52,711 nucleotides of DNA from Amycolatopsis sp. CA-126428. GTDB taxonomy: Bacteria; Actinomycetota; Actinomycetes; Mycobacteriales; Pseudonocardiaceae. How positions within the stretch are numbered: position 1 is the first letter of the stretch; every line of letters starts with the position of its first letter. The DNA is taken from the NCBI RefSeq assembly GCF_002904335.1, contig NZ_PPHF01000064.1, positions 1 to 52,711 of the forward strand, read 5' to 3'. Both the position numbers and the translations under genes were made by a program. The notes beneath the pieces are model-generated. The model did no database searches and had not been told where the DNA came from. It was given only the letters and a program-made list of their open reading frames with translations. Positions 8,616 through 16,663 of the stretch are shown piece by piece.

Positions 8616-10247
8616 ATGGTGATTCCCACTCCCTGGCGTCCAGCCGTACCAGCGGTACTCACGGTCGTCGCGCTGGGTGCGCTCACGTGCCCGGCATCGG
8701 CGGCCGTCCCCGAGAGCGACCACGTGTACGCACTCCAGTCCGTCTCCACCGGCAAGAATGCCGATGTCCGGTTCGACTCACTCGCCGACGGCGCCGCGGT
8801 GGTAGCCAGGGTGCCGAACGGCAACCCCAACCAGCTCTGGCAAACGGTGGATGCGGGCAACGGCACCGTCACGTTCGTTGCTCTGAACAGCGGAAAATGC
8901 CTCGACGTGTCCCGCGGATCCAGCGCGCCGGGCGCCAAGCTGATCCAGTACACCTGCCACGGCGGCACCAACCAGGCCTGGACGCTCGGCGCCCCCGACG
9001 CTGCCGGAGCCCGCCGGATCACCTCGGTGCGCAGCGGCCTGTGCCTCGATCTCGACAGGGCCACCCAGCAGCGGCTCGTGCAGGCGACCTGTGGTACCGC
9101 CGGCAGCCAGCAGTGGAAGCTGCCCGAGCGCAATCGCGTCCCGGCGTGGGGTCCGGCTCAGGTCGCGGCGGGGCGCGCCTTCACCGACCAGACCGTCCGC
9201 ATGATCGCCCACACCGGCGTCGCCGGTGCCGGGCTGCGGATCCGGTTGTCCAACCTCCGGAGCGCAGTGGCACTCGACGTCGGCAAGGTCGATGTGGCCC
9301 TGCGCGACACCGGAGGCACCACGGTGGCGGGCTCGCATCGCACGGTCACGTTCAACCGTTCCACCACCCCCACTCTCGCCGCGGGGGCAGAACTGGAGAG
9401 CGACGTCATCCCGCTGGCCGTCACCGCGGGCCAGGACCTGGTGATCAGTGTCTACTTGCCCGGTACCACCGGCGCGTCGACCTACCACGCAAACGCGCAC
9501 GAGACGACCTACATCTCCACCGCGGGCGACTTCACCACTGATGACGCCCTGACCAACTACACGACCACCGCGCAGTCGTGGTTCTACCTCGCGGGCCTCG
9601 ACGTGGTGGCGCCCCAAGCCGACTCCACCGTCGTCGCGGTCGGCGACTCGATCACCGACGGATCCAGAGCCAGCGACGGCCAGAACAAGCGCTGGCCCGA
9701 TTTCCTGGCGCGGCGCCTGCAGGCCGAGCCCGGCGGCCAGCGCCTCGCCGTCGCCAACGCCGGCATCGGTGGCAACAAGGTGCTCAGCAACGCCGGCGTC
9801 GGTCAGGGGCAGAGCCTGCTCGCGCGCTTCGCCCACGACGTACTCGGTGAGCCGGGCGTGAAGGACGTGATCATCTACGAAGGAATCAATGATCTGACCA
9901 GCGGCAAAGGAACAGGCGGCGCGGCGCTCACCGCCGACATGTTCTTCACCGCTTTCCAGTCACTGATCGACCAGGCGCACGCGAAGGGGGTCCGCGTGAT
10001 CGGCGCCACCATCCCGCCGCGCAATGCCCACACCGCCGCGATCAACGCCATCAGGGTTGCGGTCAACGACTGGATTCTCACCAGCGGGGCGTTCGACGCC
10101 ACGGTCGATCTCGACCTGGTGCTGCGGGACCCGGCCACCCCCACCCACCTGTTGCCCGCCTACGACAGCGGCGACGGCCTGCATCCCAACGACGTGGGGA
10201 TGGAAGCCATCGCCAACGCGATCGACCTGAGCCAGCTGCGTTCCTAG
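8616..10247 (+). CDS. Secreted ricin-type lectin plus SGNH/GDSL esterase
   Basis: 543 residues: a signal peptide (PAVLTVVALGALTCPASAA), a ricin B-type lectin domain at about 35-170 with QxW repeats (NQLWQ, NQAWT, SQQWK), a beta-rich segment at about 175-330, then an SGNH hydrolase domain. The catalytic serine lies in VVAVGDSITDG (S345). Block II is NAGIGGNKVL, block III YEGINDL, and the Asp/His pair is D520 and H523 in SGDGLHPND. Such proteins are usually carbohydrate acetylesterases; the lectin domain would tether it to plant polysaccharide. ATG 8616 has AGAGGA upstream. The gene at 44404 is a paralogue lacking the lectin domain. Confidence 0.85.
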   Translation: MVIPTPWRPAVPAVLTVVALGALTCPASAAVPESDHVYALQSVSTGKNADVRFDSLADGAAVVARVPNGNPNQLWQTVDAGNGTVTFVALNSGKCLDVSRGSSAPGAKLIQYTCHGGTNQAWTLGAPDAAGARRITSVRSGLCLDLDRATQQRLVQATCGTAGSQQWKLPERNRVPAWGPAQVAAGRAFTDQTVRMIAHTGVAGAGLRIRLSNLRSAVALDVGKVDVALRDTGGTTVAGSHRTVTFNRSTTPTLAAGAELESDVIPLAVTAGQDLVISVYLPGTTGASTYHANAHETTYISTAGDFTTDDALTNYTTTAQSWFYLAGLDVVAPQADSTVVAVGDSITDGSRASDGQNKRWPDFLARRLQAEPGGQRLAVANAGIGGNKVLSNAGVGQGQSLLARFAHDVLGEPGVKDVIIYEGINDLTSGKGTGGAALTADMFFTAFQSLIDQAHAKGVRVIGATIPPRNAHTAAINAIRVAVNDWILTSGAFDATVDLDLVLRDPATPTHLLPAYDSGDGLHPNDVGMEAIANAIDLSQLRS

Positions 10248-10390
10248 TCCTTTCCGCTCGTCCGTCCCCTGCAACCGCTCGGTGTGAAGCGTGCCGATGC
10301 CGGACCAGTGACCTGCGACGTTGGGCAGCCGGCTTTCCGGGTGGCCACCGTGTCCTTGAAGATCATGCTTACAATGCGGAGGAGTGAGGC

Positions 10391-10627
10391 ATGAAGACGG
10401 CGTGCCGGTGCGAGCCGGCGGCGGTTGATTGTCGTGCGGGGGCTGCGACCGGGTCGCACTCCGTGCTGGAGCTGCCCCTGACCGGGCTCCCACCCGGAGA
10501 CGAGGTTCGCTTTCCGCCTGGCGAAAGCTCGACTCCCCGCGCGAGCCGACCCGGGCCCGCGCGGCCGCACTGCGTGCCCGCCGACGAAACCGGGACCGTT
10601 CGGGTGTGCCGTGAATCCAAGCCGTAG
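10391..10627 (+). pseudogene. Decayed C-terminal remnant of a GH39-like glycosidase
   Basis: The 78-residue frame from ATG 10391 has a strong GGAGGAG ahead of it but reads as a remnant. SVLELPLTGLPPGDEVRF matches RVLELTLTGLVPADEVRV in the C-terminal domain of the GH39 protein at 37237. After a frameshift near 10515 the next frame reads AWRKLDSPREPTRARAAALR, matching AWRAVDCPAEPTREQVRVLR in the same protein. So this DNA is the tail of a second GH39-like gene with its catalytic domain missing, directly upstream of the GH43 gene. The rest of 10248-10672 shows no gene. Confidence 0.6.
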
Positions 10628-10672
10628 GTATCGCGCTGGTCAGCGCCGAACCTGGCTGAGAAGGGCCCAAAG

Positions 10673-12253
10673 ATGACGTCTGCCGGAACCGTGGTGCGCA
10701 ATCCGATTCTGCCGGGGTTCCACCCCGACCCGTCGATCCTGCGGGTCGGCCCGGACTACTACATCGCCACCAGCACCTTCGAATGGTTCCCGGGCATCCG
10801 GCTGCACCACTCGGCGGATCTCGCCAGGTGGAGGCCCGTCGGCTACGCCCTGGCCGACCGGGCCGCACTCGACCTGCGCGGGGTGCCGGACTCCGGCGGG
10901 GTCTGGGCGCCGTCGCTGAGCTACCACGGCGGGCTGTTCTGGCTCGTCTACGCCGTCGTGCACAGCGAGCGGGGACCGTTCAAGGATCTGGACGTCCACC
11001 TGGTCACGGCGACCTCCGTCGACGGTCCCTGGTCGGCGCCGCTCGAGCTCGGTTCGGGCGGGTTCGACCCTTCGGTCTTCCACGACGAGGACGGACGGCA
11101 TTGGCTGCTCAACATGAGCTGGGACCACCGCGCCGGCCGGCCGGCGTTCGCCGGGATCGTGCTCCAGGAGCTGGACCCGGACAACGGCGGTCTGGTCGGG
11201 CCGCGCCGGACGATCCACACCTCCGACGAGCTGATCGAAGGACCGAACCTCTACCGCCGGGACGGCTGGTACTACTTGATGCTCGCCGTAGGCGGCACCG
11301 GCTGGAACCACGGCATCACCATGGTGAGGTCGCGCCGGCTCGACGGCCCGTACGAGCCGGACCCGCGGGGGCCGTTGCTGACCTCGAGGGACAATGCGCA
11401 CCTGCGCTGGCAGAAGGCCGGCCACGGTGAGCTGGTCGAGACCGAGTCGGGGGAGTGGTATCTGGTGCACCTGGCCAGCCGTCCGCTCACGGTGTCCGGG
11501 GAACGGCGGTGCATGCTCGGTCGCGAAACCTGCCTGCAACGGGTTGAGTGGACCGGAGACGGCTGGCTGCGTCTGACCGGTGGTGGTCATTGGCCGGCGG
11601 AGACGGTCGTGGTGCCGGGCCGCGCCGGGCCGCGGTGGCACCGTCGCGAGCGGGACGACTTCACCACCGGAGTCCTGGACGGCGAATGGAATTCTTTGCG
11701 CCAGCCGGTTAGTGAACGGTGGCTGAGCCTCGCCGAGCGACCGGGCCGGCTGCGGCTGCGGGGCCGGCACAGCCTGCATTCGCGGTCGGCGCAGACCCTG
11801 GTCGCGCAACGGTTGACCGGTGAGCGCGTCGAGGCCACGACGGCAGTCCAGTTTTCCCCCGAACACCCTGGTCAACAGGCGGGTTTGGTGTGCTGGTACG
11901 ACACCGGTTCGCACTTCTTCCTGGGCGTGACCGCGGGAGACGATGGACCGGTGATCATCCTGTCCACAACGGACCTGGGCGAGTACACCGAGTACGATCC
12001 CGGGTTCCGCGTTCCGGCCGGCACGCTGATCCACCTCCGGGCCACGATCGACCGCGGACGGCTCCGGTTCGCCGTGTCCGAAAGCGGAGCTGGCTGGAAG
12101 CCCGTCGGGCCGGAGTTCGATGCCGGGATCCTGTCCGACGACCACGGGACGGCTCTGCGATTCACCGGTGCCTTCGCCGGGCTCGCGGCGCACGACCCGG
12201 TGAGCGGCTGCCTGCCGGCCGACTTCGCCTACTTCGAGTTGAAGTGCACCTGA
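10673..12253 (+). CDS. GH43 beta-xylosidase/arabinofuranosidase (1)
   Basis: 526 residues without a signal peptide, so probably cytoplasmic and acting on imported oligosaccharides. An N-terminal five-bladed propeller carries the GH43 residues: base D19 (GFHPDPS), pKa-modulating D132 (GGFDPSVF) and acid E189 (LIEGPNLYRR). W78 (GGVWAPS) lines the expected sugar pocket. From about residue 330 a C-terminal beta-sandwich follows (GEWNSLRQPVSERWLSL, QQAGLVCWYDTGSHFF), typical of XynB-type two-domain enzymes that release xylose or arabinose. A GAGAAGG stands before the ATG. The gene at 31216 is a close paralogue. It converges on the acetylxylan esterase gene. Confidence 0.9.
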   Translation: MTSAGTVVRNPILPGFHPDPSILRVGPDYYIATSTFEWFPGIRLHHSADLARWRPVGYALADRAALDLRGVPDSGGVWAPSLSYHGGLFWLVYAVVHSERGPFKDLDVHLVTATSVDGPWSAPLELGSGGFDPSVFHDEDGRHWLLNMSWDHRAGRPAFAGIVLQELDPDNGGLVGPRRTIHTSDELIEGPNLYRRDGWYYLMLAVGGTGWNHGITMVRSRRLDGPYEPDPRGPLLTSRDNAHLRWQKAGHGELVETESGEWYLVHLASRPLTVSGERRCMLGRETCLQRVEWTGDGWLRLTGGGHWPAETVVVPGRAGPRWHRRERDDFTTGVLDGEWNSLRQPVSERWLSLAERPGRLRLRGRHSLHSRSAQTLVAQRLTGERVEATTAVQFSPEHPGQQAGLVCWYDTGSHFFLGVTAGDDGPVIILSTTDLGEYTEYDPGFRVPAGTLIHLRATIDRGRLRFAVSESGAGWKPVGPEFDAGILSDDHGTALRFTGAFAGLAAHDPVSGCLPADFAYFELKCT

Positions 12254-12279
12254 TCCCGAAAACGTGGCGATGTATCGGA

Positions 12280-13254
12280 TTACAGGAAGGTGCGCAGGTG
12301 GCCCAGTTGACGCTCGAGGTGTGACCTCGCGACGTCGTGTCCGCCGAACGGCGAGATGAGCAGTTCCTTGGGCGCGTTGATCTCGTGGAACGCGGCGTAC
12401 ACGGTCGAAGGTGGGCAGACTTCGTCCATCAGACCCACGCTGAGCAGACATCGCGCGGTGATCCTGCGCGCCAGTAGCGCACAGTCGACGTACCTCAAGG
12501 TGTCGAGCGCGGCCGGCACCAGATCCACGTGCTGGGCCAAGAAACCGGCGATCTCGGTGTAGGGAGGCTGGCCGGCCAACGTGATCGCGCGCTGAAAGTC
12601 GCAGAGGAACGGTACGTCGGCTTGGCAGACCTTGACGGCGTCGCCGCTCAAGGCGGCTGCCGCGAGGGCCAGCCCGCCGCCTTGGCTCCCGCCCCGTACC
12701 GCGATCCGGTTGCCATCCACGCCGTCGAGCTCTCCCGCTACCTCGACCGCGCGCACGGCGTCCGTGATCAGCCTGGTGACGTAGTACGTCCGCGGATCGG
12801 CGATGCCGCGGGTCATCACCCCCGGGGCTTCCGGGCCACCGGAGTTCCCGCCGGGATCTCCGGTGGCGCCGATCGTCCAGCGCCCACCCTGGCCACGCAC
12901 GTCCATCACGAGGACCGCGAACCCTGCGGAGGGCAGGGCGGTGTGATCGATCGGCAGACCGCGACCGCCGCCGTACCCGACGAAGGTGACGACCGTGGGC
13001 AGCTCGACATCGGCCGAGGCGGGCGGGCGAAGGTACCAACCGCGGATGCGATCACCGTCCGCCCCGGAGAACTCGAGGTCGAAGGCGGGCAGGGGACCGT
13101 AGATCTCAGGTTCGTGCCGGGTGATGCGGATCGGTTTCGCCATCGCGCGCGACTCGGCCAGCTGGGTCGCCCACCAGGTGTCCAGTTCGGGCGGTTCGGG
13201 AGTGGTGACCCGGTAAGCCGCCAAGTCGGCCGGAGACAGGTCGTACTGGGGCAC
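12280..13254 (-). CDS. CE7 acetylxylan esterase / cephalosporin-C deacetylase
   Basis: 324 residues, alpha/beta-hydrolase of carbohydrate esterase family 7. The RGQGG motif is at 120-124, the nucleophile S190 is in GGSQGG, and the charge-relay pair is D277 (GLMDEVCPPST) and H306 (GGHD). Length is usual for the family, which forms cytoplasmic oligomers that remove acetyl groups from xylo-oligosaccharides. No signal peptide is present. It starts at GTG 13254 with GGGAGG just ahead. It converges on the GH43 gene with 26 bp between stops. A perfect group A operator lies about 157 bp upstream of the start, so it is likely induced with the xylan genes. Confidence 0.9.
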   Translation of the reverse strand: MPQYDLSPADLAAYRVTTPEPPELDTWWATQLAESRAMAKPIRITRHEPEIYGPLPAFDLEFSGADGDRIRGWYLRPPASADVELPTVVTFVGYGGGRGLPIDHTALPSAGFAVLVMDVRGQGGRWTIGATGDPGGNSGGPEAPGVMTRGIADPRTYYVTRLITDAVRAVEVAGELDGVDGNRIAVRGGSQGGGLALAAAALSGDAVKVCQADVPFLCDFQRAITLAGQPPYTEIAGFLAQHVDLVPAALDTLRYVDCALLARRITARCLLSVGLMDEVCPPSTVYAAFHEINAPKELLISPFGGHDVARSHLERQLGHLRTFL

Positions 13255-13752
13255 TACGCCTCCCGGGGTTTCGCAGGTATCCGTCGCAGACTATCAACGC
13301 CCGAGGTGATCGACAACGCATTCGATCCGCGCGGGCGAGCGTGATGTCAGCCTCAGGCCGGGCGGCAAAGGCCTTGCCGCCGATCGGTGAACGTTCTACT
13401 CTCAGCTCGGAGAAAGCGCTTTCTAAACACTGCAAAGGACAGTGTGCACGCGCCCCGTCGCCGTCGGCGGGCTGGCTGCCGAGCTGGGCGATGTCTGCGC
13501 GAGGCCGCCACTTTCCGACGTGACCAAGACGACTTACGTGCGCATTTTTGCCGGCGTTTCGCTGATGATATCCGCGTCGGGAACCACCGGATCGGGCCTC
13601 GGATTTTTGCTGCAGTACCAAGATGTCCCCGTCGTGAGAGCTTGGTTCTTCGGCGGTGCGACGTGGCGGGGTTCCGGCGAGGCCGAAATTCGGCTCGGCT
13701 CACGGTGCTGTCGAATGCCCGCTGGGTCACCTGAGACCGCTCCGGTGCGGCC
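13255..13752. other. Intergenic region upstream of the esterase
   Basis: 498 bp. The only clear element is the palindrome at 13411-13424. Open frames here (for example a 119-codon one from 13442) have no Shine-Dalgarno sequence, recognisable domain or protein-like composition and are not called as genes. It probably serves as the leftward esterase promoter plus unassigned DNA. Confidence 0.5.
13411..13424. promoter_or_regulatory. LacI-type operator, group A, perfect palindrome (AGAAAGCGCTTTCT)
   Basis: A 14-bp perfect palindrome identical to the consensus of the sites between 29 and 39 kb. It lies upstream of the leftward acetylxylan esterase gene; nothing convincing lies on its other side. 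It is probably bound by the regulator encoded at 32972. Confidence 0.8.
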
Positions 13753-14361
13753 TCAGCGGTGGCGCCCACCGCGTCCGCCGCCGTTGCCTCCGATCTGGTA
13801 ACCCAACGTGACAGTGGTTGGTGGCGGGGTGTCCGCCGGCTCTGAGGACGGATCCTGCGAAGGCGGGATTGTGGCCGTCACCACGGGCTCGTCCGTAGTG
13901 GACGCTGCCGGCACGGGCTGCGTTGCCGGCATGACCGCCCTGGACGCAGTCGCCTCGGTCGTGGGCGGGAGAGGCGCGTCGGAGGGGGGAGCTGAAGTGG
14001 CAGAGAAGGTGGCGGGTTCCAGTGGGGCGAACGGCGGTAGGGGGCGACTGTCGTCGGAGTTGTTCAACCCTGCCGCCAGTAACACCGCGGCGGCTAGCAC
14101 TGTGAGTGCGCCGGAAATCAGGGCTTTGCGACGGGTCCGGGAGCCAGCCGGACCGGACCCGGCTTTCTCGTCGGTGCGCCGCTCGACTCGGCTACGGCCG
14201 GCCGTGACTTCGCGGGCCAGTCGAATTCCGGGTCGGCCGGTCATGGCGATTTGGTCCACTGTGGACCCGCGCAGGCCGATGGTTCTTGCTTGTGCTCCGG
14301 TTTCCTTCAGCAGCTGCTCGACCGTGACTCGATCTCGGCGCTTGCGTCCGGTCCGCGTCAT
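13753..14361 (-). CDS. Hypothetical single-pass membrane protein with Pro/Thr/Ser-rich tail
   Basis: 202 residues starting MTRTGRKRRDRVTVEQLL; ATG 14361 is chosen because GGAGGGG precedes it by five bases. A basic cytoplasmic N-terminus of about 90 residues is followed by one membrane segment (ALISGALTVLAAAVLLAAGL). About 95 low-complexity residues rich in Pro, Thr, Ser and Ala follow, ending in a Gly/Arg-rich tip (GGNGGGRGGRHR). The predicted topology is cytoplasmic N-terminus and extracellular tail, as in many actinomycete wall-spanning proteins. No domain with known activity was recognised. The neighbours (esterase and gentisate genes) face away or differ in theme and give no functional hint. 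Confidence 0.65.
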   Translation of the reverse strand: MTRTGRKRRDRVTVEQLLKETGAQARTIGLRGSTVDQIAMTGRPGIRLAREVTAGRSRVERRTDEKAGSGPAGSRTRRKALISGALTVLAAAVLLAAGLNNSDDSRPLPPFAPLEPATFSATSAPPSDAPLPPTTEATASRAVMPATQPVPAASTTDEPVVTATIPPSQDPSSEPADTPPPTTVTLGYQIGGNGGGRGGRHR

Positions 14362-14645
14362 GACATCCCCTCCTGCTGCCCGAACCCTGGTACCCACACG
14401 TTGCATGACCGAGATCGGTTGGTCAAGAGGGTCGGCGGCTGGGGGTGATAAGCAGATCGTGATATCGGTGTTACTTCTCGAATATCTGAGTTTCGGTGAA
14501 GAGTTAATCGTTGCGGAATGGATCGGGGCGCCCGAGACGTGTAGCTGTTCGGCGGTGCATGAGAAGAGGTGGTACGGCTTGATCGATGTGCCGGTACGCA
14601 CCGATTTCGAGGTTCTCCGGTTTGAGTCGCATGGCCACCCACCCG

Positions 14646-15320
14646 TCACAACCAGGCTGGTAAGGCCGGCAGATCGGGCGGCGCGTTCCGGCCGGTCAGC
14701 CAGGCGGTGGCGGCGGCAAGCGACAGCTCCACCCGTCGGGGCGGCCCGTCGCCGGGAAGTTCCCGCACCGCGTCCGGGGTGACGAGCCGCACCGCCGGTC
14801 CCGGCCGGGCCGCTCGCCAGGCCACGACGTCGTCGAGCAGTGCGATGCAGAACGCGTCGGGCAGGTCGTCCACGGTCATTCCGGCGTCCAGATCAACGGC
14901 GTGCACCTGCACCTCGCGAGCACGCAGCCAGAGCACCTCGCGGGCAGCGATCGTACGTCCCTGGGCGGTGACGACCTGGGCGGACCACGCACCCTCAGGG
15001 AGCTCGGCACACTGCTCGGCGAGGGCGCCGGCGGTTCCGACCAGTCGCGCCCGCAACTGCTCGGCGGGAAGCCGGGCGCCGGCCTCGATCTCCGCCTCGC
15101 GTTGTTCCGTCGATGCGTACATCGGTGCTGGCTGTCCACTGCGAGCCCAGTGTAGAAGGCGACCGAGCGCCTCTGCGTTCGATGCCACGTGTGCCACCAG
15201 GTGCCGCCGCGTCCATCCCGGCAGCCGGCTCGGGGCCGCGAGCTGCCGATCAGTGAGCTGATTGACCGCGCTCAGAAGGTCGGCGGTACCTTCGTCGACC
15301 CAGGATGCGATCGCCGTCAC
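14646..15320 (-). CDS. Mycothiol-dependent maleylpyruvate isomerase
   Basis: 224 residues, DinB-like helical bundle. It has LPGWTRRHLVAHVASNAEAL near the N-terminus and LWLRAREVQVHAVDLD later. H44, E136 and H140 match in spacing (92 and 4 residues) the zinc ligands His52, Glu144 and His148 known for the Corynebacterium glutamicum enzyme. It converts maleylpyruvate to fumarylpyruvate in the gentisate pathway using mycothiol. The start is GTG 15320, overlapping the stop of a 36-codon frame, with weak Shine-Dalgarno support. It lies downstream of gentisate dioxygenase in one operon. The final step, fumarylpyruvate hydrolysis, has no gene beside it but could be served by the hydrolase at 26761. 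Confidence 0.85.
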   Translation of the reverse strand: MTAIASWVDEGTADLLSAVNQLTDRQLAAPSRLPGWTRRHLVAHVASNAEALGRLLHWARSGQPAPMYASTEQREAEIEAGARLPAEQLRARLVGTAGALAEQCAELPEGAWSAQVVTAQGRTIAAREVLWLRAREVQVHAVDLDAGMTVDDLPDAFCIALLDDVVAWRAARPGPAVRLVTPDAVRELPGDGPPRRVELSLAAATAWLTGRNAPPDLPALPAWL

Positions 15321-15427
15321 CGGAGCACCCCGGTCAGCGCGCGAGCGACGCTTCGTCGCCAGGTCGGTCGGTACTCGAACCTGTTCCCGCGGTTTCTGAT
15401 TCTGGTGCGTCGAGTGGTCACCCGCAT
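15317..15427 (-). CDS. Small coupling ORF between dioxygenase and isomerase
   Basis: A 36-codon frame (MRVTTRRTRIRNRGNRF...) opens at ATG 15427 after a strong GGAAGGAG. It overlaps the dioxygenase stop (TGA 15418-15420), and its TGA (15317-15319) overlaps the isomerase GTG (15318-15320). It is Arg-rich and matches nothing I know. It may exist mainly to hand ribosomes from one gene to the next. A frameshift in a longer isomerase is unlikely because the isomerase already aligns with its family from residue 1. Confidence 0.4.
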   Translation of the reverse strand: MRVTTRRTRIRNRGNRFEYRPTWRRSVARALTGVLR

Positions 15428-16539
15428 GTTGGCGCTCCTTCCACCTGGACACGGTCTGCGTGGAGGCGCTCGAAGATGGGTGTGTCACTGAACCGGAACA
15501 GATCCAGGCCGTTGGTGGCCGTAATCGTGAGCGGGGCCCACGACGGGACACTCACGAGGTCACCGCGTTCGACCCGGAACTTCTGCTCCCCGATCCGGAC
15601 GACGCCGGTGCCGTCGAAGACCTGCCATACGGCCGAGCCGACCTCGCGGCGGGTGGCGGTGGTGCTGCCGGGCAGGAGCCGGTGCATTTCGGCGCGGATC
15701 GTGGGCAGGACGTCGCCCCCCGTCGTGGGGTTGGAGAAGCGGACCGCGGCGTGGCCGGCCTCCACCACGCCGGGATGGCCCGCGGCCTCGAGCGCGAGCT
15801 GATCGGCCAGCGCCGCGTCGGTGTGTTCCCACCGGTAGGCCGCCAGCGGCGAGCTGCCGGCCGGGCCAGGCTGAGAGACAGGCCGCAGTCCTGGATGCGC
15901 CCAGAGCTGCTCTCCGCGGGAGCGGGCGGGCGTCGACCGGTCGGAGATGCTGTCGGGCCCGAATTCGAAGAAGGCGGAGCCGGTGGTGTGCACGAAGGGG
16001 ATGTCGAGGCCGTCGAGCCAGGCCATCGGCTCGTCGCTCTCGTTGTGGTGGCCGTGGAAGTGCCAGCCGGGGGTGAGCAGGAAGTCGCCGCGGCGCATGG
16101 CGACCGGGTCGCCGTCGACGACGGTCCACACTCCTGTGCCCTCGATGACGAATCGGAACGCGTGCTGGGTGTGGCGGTGGACCGGAGCGTCCTCGCGTGG
16201 GTTGAGGTACTGGATTGCGGCCCACAGCGTGGGGGTCGCGTAGGGGGCGCCACCCAGTCCGGGATTGGCCAGGGCGATCGCCCTGCGCTCGCCACCGCGG
16301 CCGAGCGGCACCAGCTCGCCCGACCGGCGAGCCAGTCGCAGCAGGTTCTGCCATCGCCACGCATGTCCGTGTGCGGTCGGCCGCGGGCTGCTCGGCATGA
16401 GATCGCCGATCTCGGTCCACAGCGGGACGAGCAACTCCTCCTCGAAATCGCGGTAGAGCTCGTCCAGCTCCGGCGTAGGTGTCGGCTGGCCGGGGCCGTC
16501 CGTCGCGGTCAGCGAAACTGGCGAGTCCACGTAGGTCAT
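15418..16539 (-). CDS. Gentisate 1,2-dioxygenase
   Basis: 373 residues with two cupin domains. The N-terminal one carries iron ligands in PVHRHTQHAFRF (H121, H123) and LTPGWHFHGHHN (around H160-H164), typical of gentisate 1,2-dioxygenases that open gentisate to maleylpyruvate. The second cupin (WQVFDGTGVVRIGEQKFRVERGDLVSVPSW) lacks the full metal site, as usual. ATG 16539 is preferred, with AGAAGGGA upstream; the open frame extends to 16674 without support. It is the first gene of a leftward operon with maleylpyruvate isomerase and is divergent from an IclR-family gene 125 bp away, a standard arrangement for regulated gentisate genes. Confidence 0.9.
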   Translation of the reverse strand: MTYVDSPVSLTATDGPGQPTPTPELDELYRDFEEELLVPLWTEIGDLMPSSPRPTAHGHAWRWQNLLRLARRSGELVPLGRGGERRAIALANPGLGGAPYATPTLWAAIQYLNPREDAPVHRHTQHAFRFVIEGTGVWTVVDGDPVAMRRGDFLLTPGWHFHGHHNESDEPMAWLDGLDIPFVHTTGSAFFEFGPDSISDRSTPARSRGEQLWAHPGLRPVSQPGPAGSSPLAAYRWEHTDAALADQLALEAAGHPGVVEAGHAAVRFSNPTTGGDVLPTIRAEMHRLLPGSTTATRREVGSAVWQVFDGTGVVRIGEQKFRVERGDLVSVPSWAPLTITATNGLDLFRFSDTPIFERLHADRVQVEGAPTCG

Positions 16540-16663
16540 GACAGCGGTCCCTTCTAGGTTGTGGGGTGCCCAGCGTGGCCGCGAGACCCAGCAGCCGCCG
16601 AGAACTTCACCCCATGACGTCGACGGTATCGACGTTCTGGAGAGGAGAAGCAATAATTCTGTT

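Noticed and set aside
10640..13039. 799-codon open frame on the minus strand opposite GH43 and the esterase
   Set aside because: Antisense shadow caused by high GC. It has Arg/Pro/Gly-rich composition and no domain, while the opposite frames encode clear GH43 and CE7 proteins.
13442..13801. 119-codon plus-strand frame downstream of the perfect operator
   Set aside because: No Shine-Dalgarno sequence, mixed composition, Pro/Arg-rich end running into the antisense of the next gene; not supported as a protein.
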